A stretch of DNA of 64,000 nucleotides from Streptomyces sp. NRRL F-5135 (GTDB taxonomy: Bacteria; Actinomycetota; Actinomycetes; Streptomycetales; Streptomycetaceae), in assembly GCF_000719775.1 (NCBI RefSeq), contig NZ_JOHR01000017.1, positions 1 through 64,000 on the forward strand, read 5' to 3'. The first letter of the stretch is position 1, and every line of letters starts with the position of its first letter. The position numbers were made by a program, and so were the translations under genes. Of this stretch, positions 43,296 through 53,442 are shown one piece after another. The notes under the pieces were generated by a model. The model worked only from the letters and a program-made list of their open reading frames with translations. It was not told where the DNA came from and did not search any database.

Positions 43296-43970
43296 TCAGG
43301 GCAGCTCGCAGGCCGTCCGCGCGCCTGGCACCCGGTGACACAAATATGCCAGCGTTCCCAGCAGCAACCGCGCGGGCGGCGGATCCGCCGATTCCAGGGA
43401 CGGCGGACGCAGCCAGCGCACCGGGCCCAGGCCCGCCAGGTCCGAGGGCGGGGCCGTGATGTGGGCGCCGGGCCCCAGGGCGTGGAGGTCCAGGTCGGCG
43501 TCGTCCCAGCCCATCCGGTAGAGCAGGGCCGGCATCTCGTCGGCCGCCCCCGGCGCCACGAAGAACTGCGCGCGGCCCGTCGGGGTCACCGCGACCGGTC
43601 CCAGCGGCAGGCCCATGCGCTCCAGGCGGACCAGCGCCCGGCTACCGGCCGGCTCCGCGACGTCCAGGACGTCGAAGCCCCGGCCCACCGGCAGCAGCAC
43701 CGCCGCGCCCGGCATCCGCGACCACGCCGCCGTGGCGTCGTCCAGCGCCGCCCCGGCCGGTACGCGCAGGCCCGCGGCCAGCGGATGGGCACCCGGTGCC
43801 GCGCAGTCGGACGCGCCGCAGGAACACCGTCCGCCCGCGACTCGTGCGCCGGGGACGACGTCCCAGCCCCAGAGTCCCGTGTACTCGGCAACCGCGGTGC
43901 ACTCAGTGGTGCGCACACGGCGGCGCGCGCCGGTCCGCAGCTCGCGCATGCCGCCGATCGTGAAGCCCAT
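43296..43970 (-). CDS. Bifunctional DNA primase/polymerase N-terminal-like protein
   Basis: A 224-residue protein, ATG start with GGAGGGGG. It matches the N-terminal prim-pol (AEP) domain family: an early Y-T-G-L-W-G-W-D-V-V-P-G, C-S-C-G-A-S-D-C zinc-like cysteines, A-H-P-L-A-A-G, W-S-R-M-P-G-A-A-V-L-L-P and the putative metal-binding F-D-V-L-D-V. There is no helicase domain, unlike plasmid replication proteins. Stand-alone versions are conserved next to nsdA in Streptomyces and their biochemical activity is unproven. It is transcribed away from nsdA. Confidence 0.9.
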   Translation of the reverse strand: MGFTIGGMRELRTGARRRVRTTECTAVAEYTGLWGWDVVPGARVAGGRCSCGASDCAAPGAHPLAAGLRVPAGAALDDATAAWSRMPGAAVLLPVGRGFDVLDVAEPAGSRALVRLERMGLPLGPVAVTPTGRAQFFVAPGAADEMPALLYRMGWDDADLDLHALGPGAHITAPPSDLAGLGPVRWLRPPSLESADPPPARLLLGTLAYLCHRVPGARTACELP

Positions 43971-44391
43971 GCCCCCTCCAACGGGTCGAACTCGCCGGTG
44001 GTTACGTATCGCAGTGTCCCCGTGACCGTCCGTCGCTTCCGAGGGTGGGCTCGACGGTGTGTGGAAGCATTCGGGGTCGCGCGATTCGGCGCGTGCGCTC
44101 CGGCGCGCAACGCCCTCCCCACCTCGTGCTGTCGCGTGTCAAGTGAATCGCGCCCGGGTGCGAGGGGGTTGAGGTGGAGGGGTGGCGAATGGTGGCGATT
44201 GCGAAATCGACCTCGCTGGAGGGGTGATCGTAGGATTACTTTGAGTGCGCGAATCCCGGGGTAGGGCACACTCGCGGGTATGCCAAGGGCAACTCGGTTT
44301 CCCGTTCGAAGGAGTGGGACCCTCGACGTGGCGGGCCGGGAGGCCGGCCGGCCCGGCATCCTGATGGCGGTTCGCGACAGGGCATCGGCGA
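43971..44391. promoter_or_regulatory. Divergent promoter region of the prim-pol gene and nsdA
   Basis: 420 non-coding bases. A relatively A+T-rich core (44160-44260) includes CTTTGA (44239-44244), 17 bases, TAGGGC (44262-44267), a possible nsdA promoter with a leader of about 120 bases. GGTGGCGA occurs twice near 44180-44197. I see no other feature. Confidence 0.4.
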
Positions 44392-45870
44392 ATGGGGGCG
44401 TGTGGCGTGGGTGGCAGCGACGCGGGCGGTAGGACTACCGGCAGGCGTCCGAACGGGCAACTCGGCTCGTGGTTCTTACGCAGCGGTTGGTCCAAGGGCG
44501 AGCTGGCCCGTCAGGTCAACCGCAGGGCGCGCCGGATCGGCGCGCACCACATCAGCACCGACACCTCGCGCGTGCGCCGCTGGCTCGACGGCGAGCAGCC
44601 GCGCGAACCGATTCCCCGCATCCTGTCCGAGCTGTTCTCCGAACGCTTCGGATCCGTCGTCACCGTCGAGGACCTCGGGCTGCGCGCCGCCCCGCAGGCC
44701 CCCGCCGTCTCCGGTGTCGACCTGCCCTGGGCCGGCCCCCAGACCGTCTCCCTGATCAGTGACTTCTCCCGCAGCGACCTGATGCTCGGGCGGCGTGGCT
44801 TCCTCGGTTCCTCACTGGCCCTGGCCGCCGGGCCCGCGCTGGTCGAGCCGATGCAGCGCTGGCTCGTGCCCACCCCGGCCGGCGACCGCCCCAAGGCCGC
44901 CCACGAGCCGGTCACCGGGCTGTCCGTGCCGGAGCTGGAGCTGCTGGAGTCCACCACCGCGATGTTCCGCACCTGGGACGCGCAGTGCGGCGGCGGGCTG
45001 CGCCGCAAGGCGGTCGTGGGCCAGCTCCACGAGGTCACCGACCTGCTCCAGGAGCCCCACCCCGAGGCCACCACCAGACGGCTCTTCCGGTGCGCCGCCG
45101 AGCTGGCCGAGCTGGCCGGGTGGATGAGCTACGACATCGGCCTCCAGCCGGGCGCCCAGAAGTACTTCGTGCTCGCCCTGCACGCCGCCAAGGAGGCCGG
45201 GGACCGGCCGCTCGGCTCGTACGTCCTCTCCTCCATGAGCCGCCAGATGATCCACCTGGGCCGGCCCGACGACGCGCTCGAGCTGATCCACCTCGCGCAG
45301 TACGGCAGCCGGGACTGCGCCACCCCCAGGACCCAGGCCATGCTGTATGCGATGGAGGCCCGCGCCTACGCCAACATGGGACAGCCCGGCAAGTGCAAAC
45401 GGGCCGTGCGGATGGCCGAGGACACCTTCTCCGACATCGGTCTGGAGGGCGGGCCCGAACCCGACTGGATCCGCTTCTTCTCCGAGGCCGAGCTCAACGG
45501 GGAGAACGCCCACTCCTACCGGGACCTGGCCTATGTCGCGGGCCGCAGCCCCACCTACGCCTCCCTCGCCGAGCCCGCGATGCGCCGCGCCGTGGAACTG
45601 TTCGCTGAGGACGAGGAGCACCAGCGGTCGTATGCGCTCAACCTGATCGGCCTGGCCACCGTCCACCTGCTGAAGAAGGAGCCGGAGGAGGCCACGGCCC
45701 TGGCGCAGAAGGCCTTGGAAGTGGCCCAGCGGGTGCGCTCCGAGCGGGTCAACACCCGGCTCCGCAAGACCGTGGACACCGCGGCCAGGGAGTTCGCCGA
45801 CGTCGGCGAGATCACCGACCTCACGGACCTGCTCACCGCCCAGCTGCCCGAGTCGGCCGAGGCCGTCTAG
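44392..45870 (+). CDS. nsdA: NsdA, negative regulator of differentiation and antibiotic production
   Basis: 492 residues. A Gly/Arg-rich start is followed by L-G-S-W-F-L-R-S-G-W-S-K-G-E-L-A-R-Q-V-N-R-R-A and T-S-R-V-R-R-W-L-D-G-E-Q-P, a helix-turn-helix-like region. The middle has L-G-R-R-G-F-L-G-S-S-L-A-L. Helical repeats of TPR type fill ~215-470. NsdA of S. coelicolor represses sporulation and antibiotic synthesis. This protein matches it over its visible motifs. ATG 44392 is the first start, while GTG 44407 is an alternative since neither has a strong ribosome site. Confidence 0.92.
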   Translation: MGACGVGGSDAGGRTTGRRPNGQLGSWFLRSGWSKGELARQVNRRARRIGAHHISTDTSRVRRWLDGEQPREPIPRILSELFSERFGSVVTVEDLGLRAAPQAPAVSGVDLPWAGPQTVSLISDFSRSDLMLGRRGFLGSSLALAAGPALVEPMQRWLVPTPAGDRPKAAHEPVTGLSVPELELLESTTAMFRTWDAQCGGGLRRKAVVGQLHEVTDLLQEPHPEATTRRLFRCAAELAELAGWMSYDIGLQPGAQKYFVLALHAAKEAGDRPLGSYVLSSMSRQMIHLGRPDDALELIHLAQYGSRDCATPRTQAMLYAMEARAYANMGQPGKCKRAVRMAEDTFSDIGLEGGPEPDWIRFFSEAELNGENAHSYRDLAYVAGRSPTYASLAEPAMRRAVELFAEDEEHQRSYALNLIGLATVHLLKKEPEEATALAQKALEVAQRVRSERVNTRLRKTVDTAAREFADVGEITDLTDLLTAQLPESAEAV

Positions 45871-45889
45871 CGGCCGGGGAGCGGCTCCA

Positions 45890-45929
45890 CGCGCACCCCG
45901 GGCCCGCTCCCGCCGGCCCGGGGTGCGCG
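45890..45929 (+). terminator. nsdA terminator
   Basis: A perfect 15-pair stem (45890-45904 with 45915-45929) with a ten-base loop, 20 bases after the nsdA stop. Confidence 0.8.
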
Positions 45930-46320
45930 GACCCGCCCCTACCGGCCCCGCGCAGCCCCCGCGGGCCCGTCGGCGTCCGTCCGCCCGGCCCCGCGGCCCC
46001 CGGAGACCCCGGCCGCGACCGCACCCCGTACAGCCCGACACGGCTCCCCCGCCGCACGGACAGCAGGGTGACGGTCGCGGCCGGTTCCGCGCCGCCGCCG
46101 TGGCCGGTTCCCGACTCCTCGCGGACGGTCTCCCGGCCCACCGTTCCGCGCCGGCGGTTCACCGGCCCGTAACACGCCGGACCTCTTCGTCACTGGGGCG
46201 AAACATCGATCTGCACTGGCCGAAACGGCGTTGCGTCAGTGTCCTGAAGCACAGTCGGCCCGCATCCCCACCGCATGAGCATCCGCACGGGCCGTTCCGA
46301 CCCACGAGGAGACGCTGGCC
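45930..46320. other. Non-coding region between nsdA and amtB
   Basis: About 390 bases without a credible gene. The first 200 are very GC-rich and reading frames there show no codon bias. The last 150 hold the GlnR box and the amtB promoter and leader. Confidence 0.5.
46189..46226 (+). promoter_or_regulatory. GlnR box of the amtB promoter
   Basis: GTCAC (46189), GAAAC (46200), CTGCA (46211) and GAAAC (46222) occur with exactly six bases between each. This matches the GlnR a-b-a-b site pattern (gTnAc-n6-GaAAc twice), three boxes well and one poorly. GlnR activates amtB-glnK-glnD during nitrogen limitation in Streptomyces. A further GTAAC at 46169 may extend the site. Confidence 0.8.
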
Positions 46321-47942
<1,622 letters not shown>

Positions 47943-47947
47943 ACCAA

Positions 47948-47971
47948 GGCGCTCCGTACCGGCGGAGCGCC
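47948..47971 (+). promoter_or_regulatory. Hairpin between glnK and glnD
   Basis: Nine perfect pairs (47948-47956 with 47963-47971), six-base loop, five bases after the glnK stop and 24 before glnD. It may act as a partial terminator or RNA-processing site that lowers glnD relative to glnK. Confidence 0.6.
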
Positions 47972-47994
47972 CGCCGAGAGACGGGAACGAGCGG

Positions 47995-50577
47995 GTGACG
48001 AGCCTCGAAGAGACCACAGGACAGACGGACTCGGGACCCAGCGGCTACGCGGCGGCCCGGCTGCGCCTCCTCCAGGAGAAGGCGCGGTCCGGGCCGCCGC
48101 GCCGTTCCGCCCTCGCCTCGCTCACGGACGACTGGCTGAACGCGCTGTTCACCGCCGCCGTCCGGCAGAGCGGGGTCCGGGGCGCGGCCCTCGTCGCCGT
48201 CGGCGGCTACGGCCGGGGGGAGCTCTCCCCGCGCAGCGACCTCGACCTGCTGCTCCTGCACGACGGCAGCGCCCGCGCGGACGCGATCGCCGCCCTCGCC
48301 GACCGCCTCTGGTACCCGGTGTGGGACCTCGGGCTCGCCCTCGACCACTCCGTCCGCACCCCCGCCGAGGCCCGCAGAACCGCCGCCGAGGACCTCAAGG
48401 CGCAGCTCGGGCTGCTGGACGCCCGCCATGTCGCCGGTGACCTGGGGCTGGTCACCGCCGTACGCGCCCAGATCCTCGCCGACTGGCGCAACACCGCGGC
48501 CAAACGCCTGCCCGCCCTGCACGAGCTGTGCCGGGAGCGCGCCGAACGCCAGGGCGAGCTGCGCTTCCTGCTGGAGCCCGACCTCAAGGAGGCCAGGGGC
48601 GGCCTGCGCGACGCCACCGCCCTGCGCGCCGTGGCCGCCTCCTGGCTCGCCGACGCGCCCCGCGCCGGACTCGCCGAGGCCCGCCGCAGGCTGCTCGACG
48701 TACGGGACGCGCTGCACCTGGTCACCGGGCGCGCCACCGACCGGCTCGCCCTCCAGGAGCAGGATCCCGTCGCCGCCGAACTCGGCCTGCTGGACGCCGA
48801 CGTCCTGTTGCGCGAGGTGTACGAGGCCGCGCGCACCGTCTCGTACGCCTCCGACATCACCTGGCGCGAGGTGGGCCGGGTGCTGCGCGCCCGGTCGGTA
48901 CGGCCCCGGCTGCGGGCCATGCTGGGCGGCAGGGCGGCCCCGGAGCGCCGCCCGCTCGCCGAGGGCGTCGTCGAACAGGACGGCGAGGCCGTCCTCGCCC
49001 GCGCCGCGCGGCCCGAACGCGACCCCGTGCTCCCCCTGCGGGCCGCGGCCGCCGCCGCGCAGGCCGCGCTGCCGCTCTCGCCGCACGCCGTACGGCGGCT
49101 GGCCGCCGTCGCCGCGCCCCTGCCGGTGCCCTGGCCCGCCGAGGCCCGCGACGAACTGGTCACCCTGCTCGGCGCGGGCGAGTCCACCGTCGCCGTCTGG
49201 GAGGCCCTGGACGCCGAGGGGATCGTCGGCCGGCTCCTGCCGGACTGGGAGCGGGTGCGCTGCCGCCCCCAGCGCAACGCCGTGCACACCTGGACCGTCG
49301 ACCGCCACCTCGTGCAGACCGCCGTCCAGGCCGCCGCGCTGACCCGCCGGGTCGGCCGCCCCGACCTGTTGCTGGTCAGCGCCCTGCTGCACGACATCGG
49401 CAAGGGCTGGCCCGGGGACCACGCCGTCGCCGGGGAGGTCATCGCGCGGGACGTGGCCGCCCGGATCGGCTTCGATCCGGAGGACGCGGCCGTCGTCGCC
49501 GCGGTCGTACGCCACCACCTGCTGCTGATCGACACCGCGACCCGGCGGGACCTGGACGACCCGGCCACCGTGGACGCCGTGGCCGCCCGGGTCGGCTCGC
49601 TCGCCACCCTGGAGTTGCTGCACGCCCTCACCGAGGCCGACGCGCTCGCGACCGGCCCGGCCGCCTGGTCGTCCTGGCGCGCCTCGCTGGTGGACGACCT
49701 CGTCGCCCGGGTCGCGGCCGTCCTCGCGGGCGAGGATCCCGCCGAGCCCGAGCCGGCCGAGACCAGCGCCGAACAGGAGCGGCTGGCCGTCGAGGCGCAC
49801 CGCACCGGCGGCCCCGTCCTCGCGCTGCACGCCCAGGCCGGGACGGGACGCGAGGGCGGGAGCGTGCGTGAGGGTGCGACGGCGCGCGAGGACGGGGCCG
49901 CGGGCGGGGACGGGGCCGCGCGTGGCGCCGGCGACCCGGAGCCCGTCGGCGTCGAACTGCTCATCGCCCTGCCCGACCAGCCCGGCGTCCTGCCCGCCGC
50001 GGCCGGGGTGCTGGCCCTGCACCGGCTCACCGTACGGGCGGCCGACCTGCGTGCCGTGGAACTCCCCGCCGAGCTGCGCGCCGATCCGGGCGGCGGTGCT
50101 GCCGGAGGCGCGCGAGGAGGCGCGGGCGGAGGCGCGGGCGGTCGCACGGACGTGCTGCTGCTGAGCTGGCGCGTGGCCGCCGAGTACGGCTCGCTGCCCC
50201 AGGCCGCACGGCTGCGCGCCGACCTCGTACGTGCCCTGGACGGCTCGCTGGACATCGCCTCCCGGCTCGCCGAGCGCGAGGCGGCCTACCCGCGCCGCCG
50301 GGGCGTCGCGGCGCCCCCGCCCCGGGTGACCGCCGCGCCCGCCACCGCCTCGCGCCGAGCGACGGTGATCGAGGTCCGCGCCCAGGACGCCCCCGGGCTG
50401 CTGCACCGCATCGGGCGCGCGCTGGAGGACGCGGCGGTACGGGTGCGCAGCGCGCACGTGTCGACGCTGGGCGCGAACGCGGTGGACACGGTGTACGTCA
50501 CCCGCGAGGACGGTTCCCCGTTGCCGGAGGAGGAGGCGGCGGCCCTGGCGAAGGGGCTGGAGGAGGCGCTGGCCTGA
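47995..50577 (+). CDS. glnD: GlnD, PII nucleotidyltransferase/removing enzyme
   Basis: 860 residues from GTG 47995. Order: nucleotidyltransferase domain with G-G-Y-G-R-G-E-L-S-P-R-S-D-L-D-L-L (64-80), an HD hydrolase domain with L-L-H-D-I-G-K-G near 465 and V-V-R-H-H-L, then two ACT domains that sense glutamine. In Streptomyces GlnD adenylylates rather than uridylylates GlnK. A Gly/Ala/Arg-rich insert (~615-645 and ~695-720) lies around the first ACT domain. The gene completes the nitrogen operon. Confidence 0.95.
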   Translation: MTSLEETTGQTDSGPSGYAAARLRLLQEKARSGPPRRSALASLTDDWLNALFTAAVRQSGVRGAALVAVGGYGRGELSPRSDLDLLLLHDGSARADAIAALADRLWYPVWDLGLALDHSVRTPAEARRTAAEDLKAQLGLLDARHVAGDLGLVTAVRAQILADWRNTAAKRLPALHELCRERAERQGELRFLLEPDLKEARGGLRDATALRAVAASWLADAPRAGLAEARRRLLDVRDALHLVTGRATDRLALQEQDPVAAELGLLDADVLLREVYEAARTVSYASDITWREVGRVLRARSVRPRLRAMLGGRAAPERRPLAEGVVEQDGEAVLARAARPERDPVLPLRAAAAAAQAALPLSPHAVRRLAAVAAPLPVPWPAEARDELVTLLGAGESTVAVWEALDAEGIVGRLLPDWERVRCRPQRNAVHTWTVDRHLVQTAVQAAALTRRVGRPDLLLVSALLHDIGKGWPGDHAVAGEVIARDVAARIGFDPEDAAVVAAVVRHHLLLIDTATRRDLDDPATVDAVAARVGSLATLELLHALTEADALATGPAAWSSWRASLVDDLVARVAAVLAGEDPAEPEPAETSAEQERLAVEAHRTGGPVLALHAQAGTGREGGSVREGATAREDGAAGGDGAARGAGDPEPVGVELLIALPDQPGVLPAAAGVLALHRLTVRAADLRAVELPAELRADPGGGAAGGARGGAGGGAGGRTDVLLLSWRVAAEYGSLPQAARLRADLVRALDGSLDIASRLAEREAAYPRRRGVAAPPPRVTAAPATASRRATVIEVRAQDAPGLLHRIGRALEDAAVRVRSAHVSTLGANAVDTVYVTREDGSPLPEEEAAALAKGLEEALA

Positions 50578-50894
50578 CGCGGCCGGTGCGGTCGCCGCGC
50601 GGGGCGGGGTGCCGGGCGCCGCGCGGGGCCGGATTTCCGTACGGAGCAGGGACCGGGGTTCCGCCCGTGGTGCCGGGGCCGTGTGCCTCCCGTGGTCCGG
50701 GGCCGGCTTCCGCCCGTGGCCTGGGGCTCCGTCCCGACAGGCTGGGGCCGCGTGCCGGACGCCGTACAGGATCGATCGGGGAGGGCCGGGGGCAGACCGC
50801 ACCGCGCGCGGCCCGATACCCTGGGGGACGGCTCTGCCGTGCACCACGCAGGACAGCCCCTCATCCGCTCCCGACCCGAGGATCCGCGACCGCC
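50578..50894. repeat. Intergenic region with three 24-bp imperfect repeats and ffh promoter
   Basis: 317 bases. Three tandem 24-base units occupy 50657-50680, 50681-50704 and 50705-50728, sharing a CCCGTGG core followed by CGGGGCC-like sequence. Further downstream, TACCCT (50817-50822) is a candidate -10 for ffh, giving a leader of roughly 65 bases. No gene was found. Confidence 0.6.
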
Positions 50895-52469
50895 GTGTTC
50901 GACACTCTCTCCGACCGCCTCGCAGCCACGTTCAAGAGCCTCCGGGGCAAAGGGCGCCTCAGCCCGGAGGACATCGACGCCACGGCCCGCGAGATCCGGA
51001 TCGCCCTGCTCGAGGCGGACGTGGCGCTGCCCGTCGTCCGCGCCTTCATCGCCAAGGTCAAGGAGCGCGCCGCCGGCGCCGAGGTCTCCAAGGCGCTGAA
51101 CCCCGCCCAGCAGGTCGTCAAGATCGTCAACGAGGAGCTCATCAGCATCCTCGGTGGCGAGACCCGGGTCCTGCGCTTCGCCAAGCAGCCCCCGACCGTG
51201 ATCATGCTCGCGGGTCTCCAGGGCGCCGGTAAGACCACCCTCGCCGGCAAGCTCGGGCGCTGGCTCAAGGCCCAGGGGCACACCCCCCTGCTCGTCGCCT
51301 GTGACCTCCAGCGCCCCAACGCCGTCAACCAGCTCTCCGTCGTCGCCGAGCGCGCGGGCGTCGCGGTGTTCGCGCCGGAGCCGGGCAACGGTGTCGGCGA
51401 CCCGGTCGCCGTGGCCAAGGACTCGATCGACCACGCGAGGACCAAGCAGTACGACGTGGTCGTCGTGGACACGGCGGGCCGTCTCGGCATCGACCAGGAA
51501 CTGATGAAGCAGGCCGCGGACATCCGCGACGCGGTCAGCCCGGACGAGATCCTGTTCGTCGTCGACGCGATGATCGGTCAGGACGCGGTCAACACCGCCG
51601 AGGCGTTCCGCGACGGCGTGGGCTTCGACGGCGTGGTGCTCTCCAAGCTGGACGGCGACGCCCGGGGCGGCGCGGCCCTGTCCGTCGCGCACGTCACCGG
51701 CAAGCAGATCATGTTCGCCTCCAACGGCGAGAAGCTGGAGGACTTCGACGCCTTTCACCCGGACCGCATGGCGTCGCGCATCCTCGACATGGGTGACCTG
51801 CTCACCCTGATCGAGCAGGCGGAGCGGACGTTCAGCCAGGCCGAGGCCGAGAAGATGGCCTCCAAGCTGGCGAGCAGCAAGGGCGGCAAGGACTTCACGC
51901 TCGACGACTTCCTGGCGCAGATGGAGCAGGTCAGGAAGATGGGCTCCATCTCCAAGCTGCTCGGCATGCTGCCCGGGATGGGGCAGATCAAGGACCAGAT
52001 CAACAACATCGACGAGCGGGACGTGGACCGTACCGCCGCGATCATCAAGTCCATGACGCCGGGCGAGCGCACCGACCCGACGATCATCAACGGCTCGCGC
52101 CGGGCCCGTATCGCCCGTGGTTCGGGTGTCGAGGTGAGCGCGGTGAAGAACCTGGTGGAGCGGTTCTTCGAGGCCCGGAAGATGATGTCCAAGATGGCGC
52201 AGGGCGGCGGCATGCCGGGCATGCCGGGGGTCCCGGGCATGGGCGGCGGCCCCGGCCGGCAGAAGAAGAAGCAGAAGCAGGCCAAGGGCAAGCAGCGCTC
52301 CGGAAACCCGATGAAGCGCAAGGCGGACGAACAGGCCGCGGCGGAGCGCCGGGCAGCGGCCCAGTCGGGTCAGGACCAGCCCCAGCCGGGCGGGGCGTTC
52401 GGACTGCCCGGTGCGGGCCAGGGCAAGGACTTCGAGCTGCCGGACGAGTTCAAGAAGTTCATGGGCTGA
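50895..52469 (+). CDS. ffh: Signal recognition particle protein Ffh
   Basis: A 524-residue SRP54 homologue that binds 4.5S RNA and signal sequences and pairs with FtsY. N domain (1-90), G domain with G-L-Q-G-A-G-K-T-T, D-T-A-G-R-L and S-K-L-D-G-D-A-R-G-G, then a methionine-rich M domain (G-M-L-P-G-M-G-Q, later M-M-S-K-M and G-M-P-G-M-P-G). A lysine-rich C-terminal extension ends in F-K-K-F-M-G. GTG 50895 begins the conserved V-F-D-T-L-S-D-R-L, while the upstream 100 codons of open frame are repeats and lack homology. Confidence 0.97.
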   Translation: MFDTLSDRLAATFKSLRGKGRLSPEDIDATAREIRIALLEADVALPVVRAFIAKVKERAAGAEVSKALNPAQQVVKIVNEELISILGGETRVLRFAKQPPTVIMLAGLQGAGKTTLAGKLGRWLKAQGHTPLLVACDLQRPNAVNQLSVVAERAGVAVFAPEPGNGVGDPVAVAKDSIDHARTKQYDVVVVDTAGRLGIDQELMKQAADIRDAVSPDEILFVVDAMIGQDAVNTAEAFRDGVGFDGVVLSKLDGDARGGAALSVAHVTGKQIMFASNGEKLEDFDAFHPDRMASRILDMGDLLTLIEQAERTFSQAEAEKMASKLASSKGGKDFTLDDFLAQMEQVRKMGSISKLLGMLPGMGQIKDQINNIDERDVDRTAAIIKSMTPGERTDPTIINGSRRARIARGSGVEVSAVKNLVERFFEARKMMSKMAQGGGMPGMPGVPGMGGGPGRQKKKQKQAKGKQRSGNPMKRKADEQAAAERRAAAQSGQDQPQPGGAFGLPGAGQGKDFELPDEFKKFMG

Positions 52470-52476
52470 GCCTCGC

Positions 52477-52501
52477 CCGGCCCAGGACGGGACCGGGCCG
52501 G
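52477..52501. terminator. Possible terminator between ffh and the convergent methyltransferase gene
   Basis: CCGGCCC (52477-52483) pairs with GGGCCGG (52495-52501). It is a seven-pair GC stem eight bases after the ffh stop, weak but well placed. Confidence 0.4.
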
Positions 52502-52545
52502 ATGAGCCCCGAACCTCCCGCGACCGGGCGGGGACGGGCGGCGGG

Positions 52546-53442
52546 TCATGGGGTGCGCGCGATCAGGTAGCGGAAGATGTTCGGCATCCAGACCGTGCCG
52601 TCGTGCCGCAGATACGGGTGCAGCGCCTCGCCGATCTCCTTCTCCACCTGCCGTCGGTCGGTCGCCCGGACCGCCCCGTCGTACACGCCGGTCGACAGCA
52701 GCCCCCGGACCGCGCTGCCCATGTCCGCGTAGCCGAAGGGGCAGGCGACCCGCCCCGAGCCGTCCGGCCGCAGTCCGGAGCGCGCGGCGATGTCCTCCAG
52801 GTCGTCGCGGTGTGCCGGGCGCCGGCCGTCCTTGCGCAGCCGGTCGGTGAGGCGGCCGGCGATCCGGAGCACGGCGTCCGTGGCACAGCGTTCCGGCGGG
52901 CCCCAGCCGGCCAGGACAACGGCGGTGCCATGCCGCGCCGTCGCTATCGCGGCGTCGAGTGCGCTGTCGAACACGGGATCCGGCGCCGAGTCGCCGCCAC
53001 CGCCGGGACCGGCCGGGTGGAAAGCCGTGATCAGGTCGTACGCCGGCCGGCCGGGCCCGGCGACGGCCTCGGCCGTCCGGTCGGCGGGGAAGAGCTCCCC
53101 GGCGGGGCGGTCCCGGTGCGCGCGTCCACGGCTGTGCGGCCCCTCCCCGAACAGCCGCTCCCGGGCCAGCGCGAGCCGTCCCCGGTCGGCGTCGATGCCG
53201 GTCACCCGTGCGCCCCTGGCCGCCGCGAGCACCAGGGCGAGCCCCGAGCCGCAGCCGAGACCGAGCAGCCGGGTCCCGGCGCGGACCTCCAGGCGCTCGT
53301 ACACCGCTTCGTAGAGCGGCACCAGCATCCGTTCCTGTATCTCGGCCCAGTCCCGGGCGCGGGCGCGCGGGTCGTCGGCGGAATCCGCCGGCGTCGGTGG
53401 CATCTCCGAACGGTGCTGGTGGTCGGCGAGCGTACGTGTCAT
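52546..53442 (-). CDS. Class I SAM-dependent methyltransferase
   Basis: 298 residues. The Rossmann motif I is L-G-L-G-C-G-S-G-L-A-L (about 60-70), and acidic motif II is G-I-D-A-D. The middle contains Y-D-L-I-T-A-F-H-P-A-G-P, a likely substrate pocket strand, and the C-terminus has M-P-N-I-F-R-Y-L-I-A. No product can be assigned. A similar monocistronic gene follows ffh in other Streptomyces. No ribosome site is visible before ATG 53440-53442; GCTATC seven bases upstream may be a -10 box. It is transcribed towards ffh. Confidence 0.88.
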   Translation of the reverse strand: MTRTLADHQHRSEMPPTPADSADDPRARARDWAEIQERMLVPLYEAVYERLEVRAGTRLLGLGCGSGLALVLAAARGARVTGIDADRGRLALARERLFGEGPHSRGRAHRDRPAGELFPADRTAEAVAGPGRPAYDLITAFHPAGPGGGGDSAPDPVFDSALDAAIATARHGTAVVLAGWGPPERCATDAVLRIAGRLTDRLRKDGRRPAHRDDLEDIAARSGLRPDGSGRVACPFGYADMGSAVRGLLSTGVYDGAVRATDRRQVEKEIGEALHPYLRHDGTVWMPNIFRYLIARTP

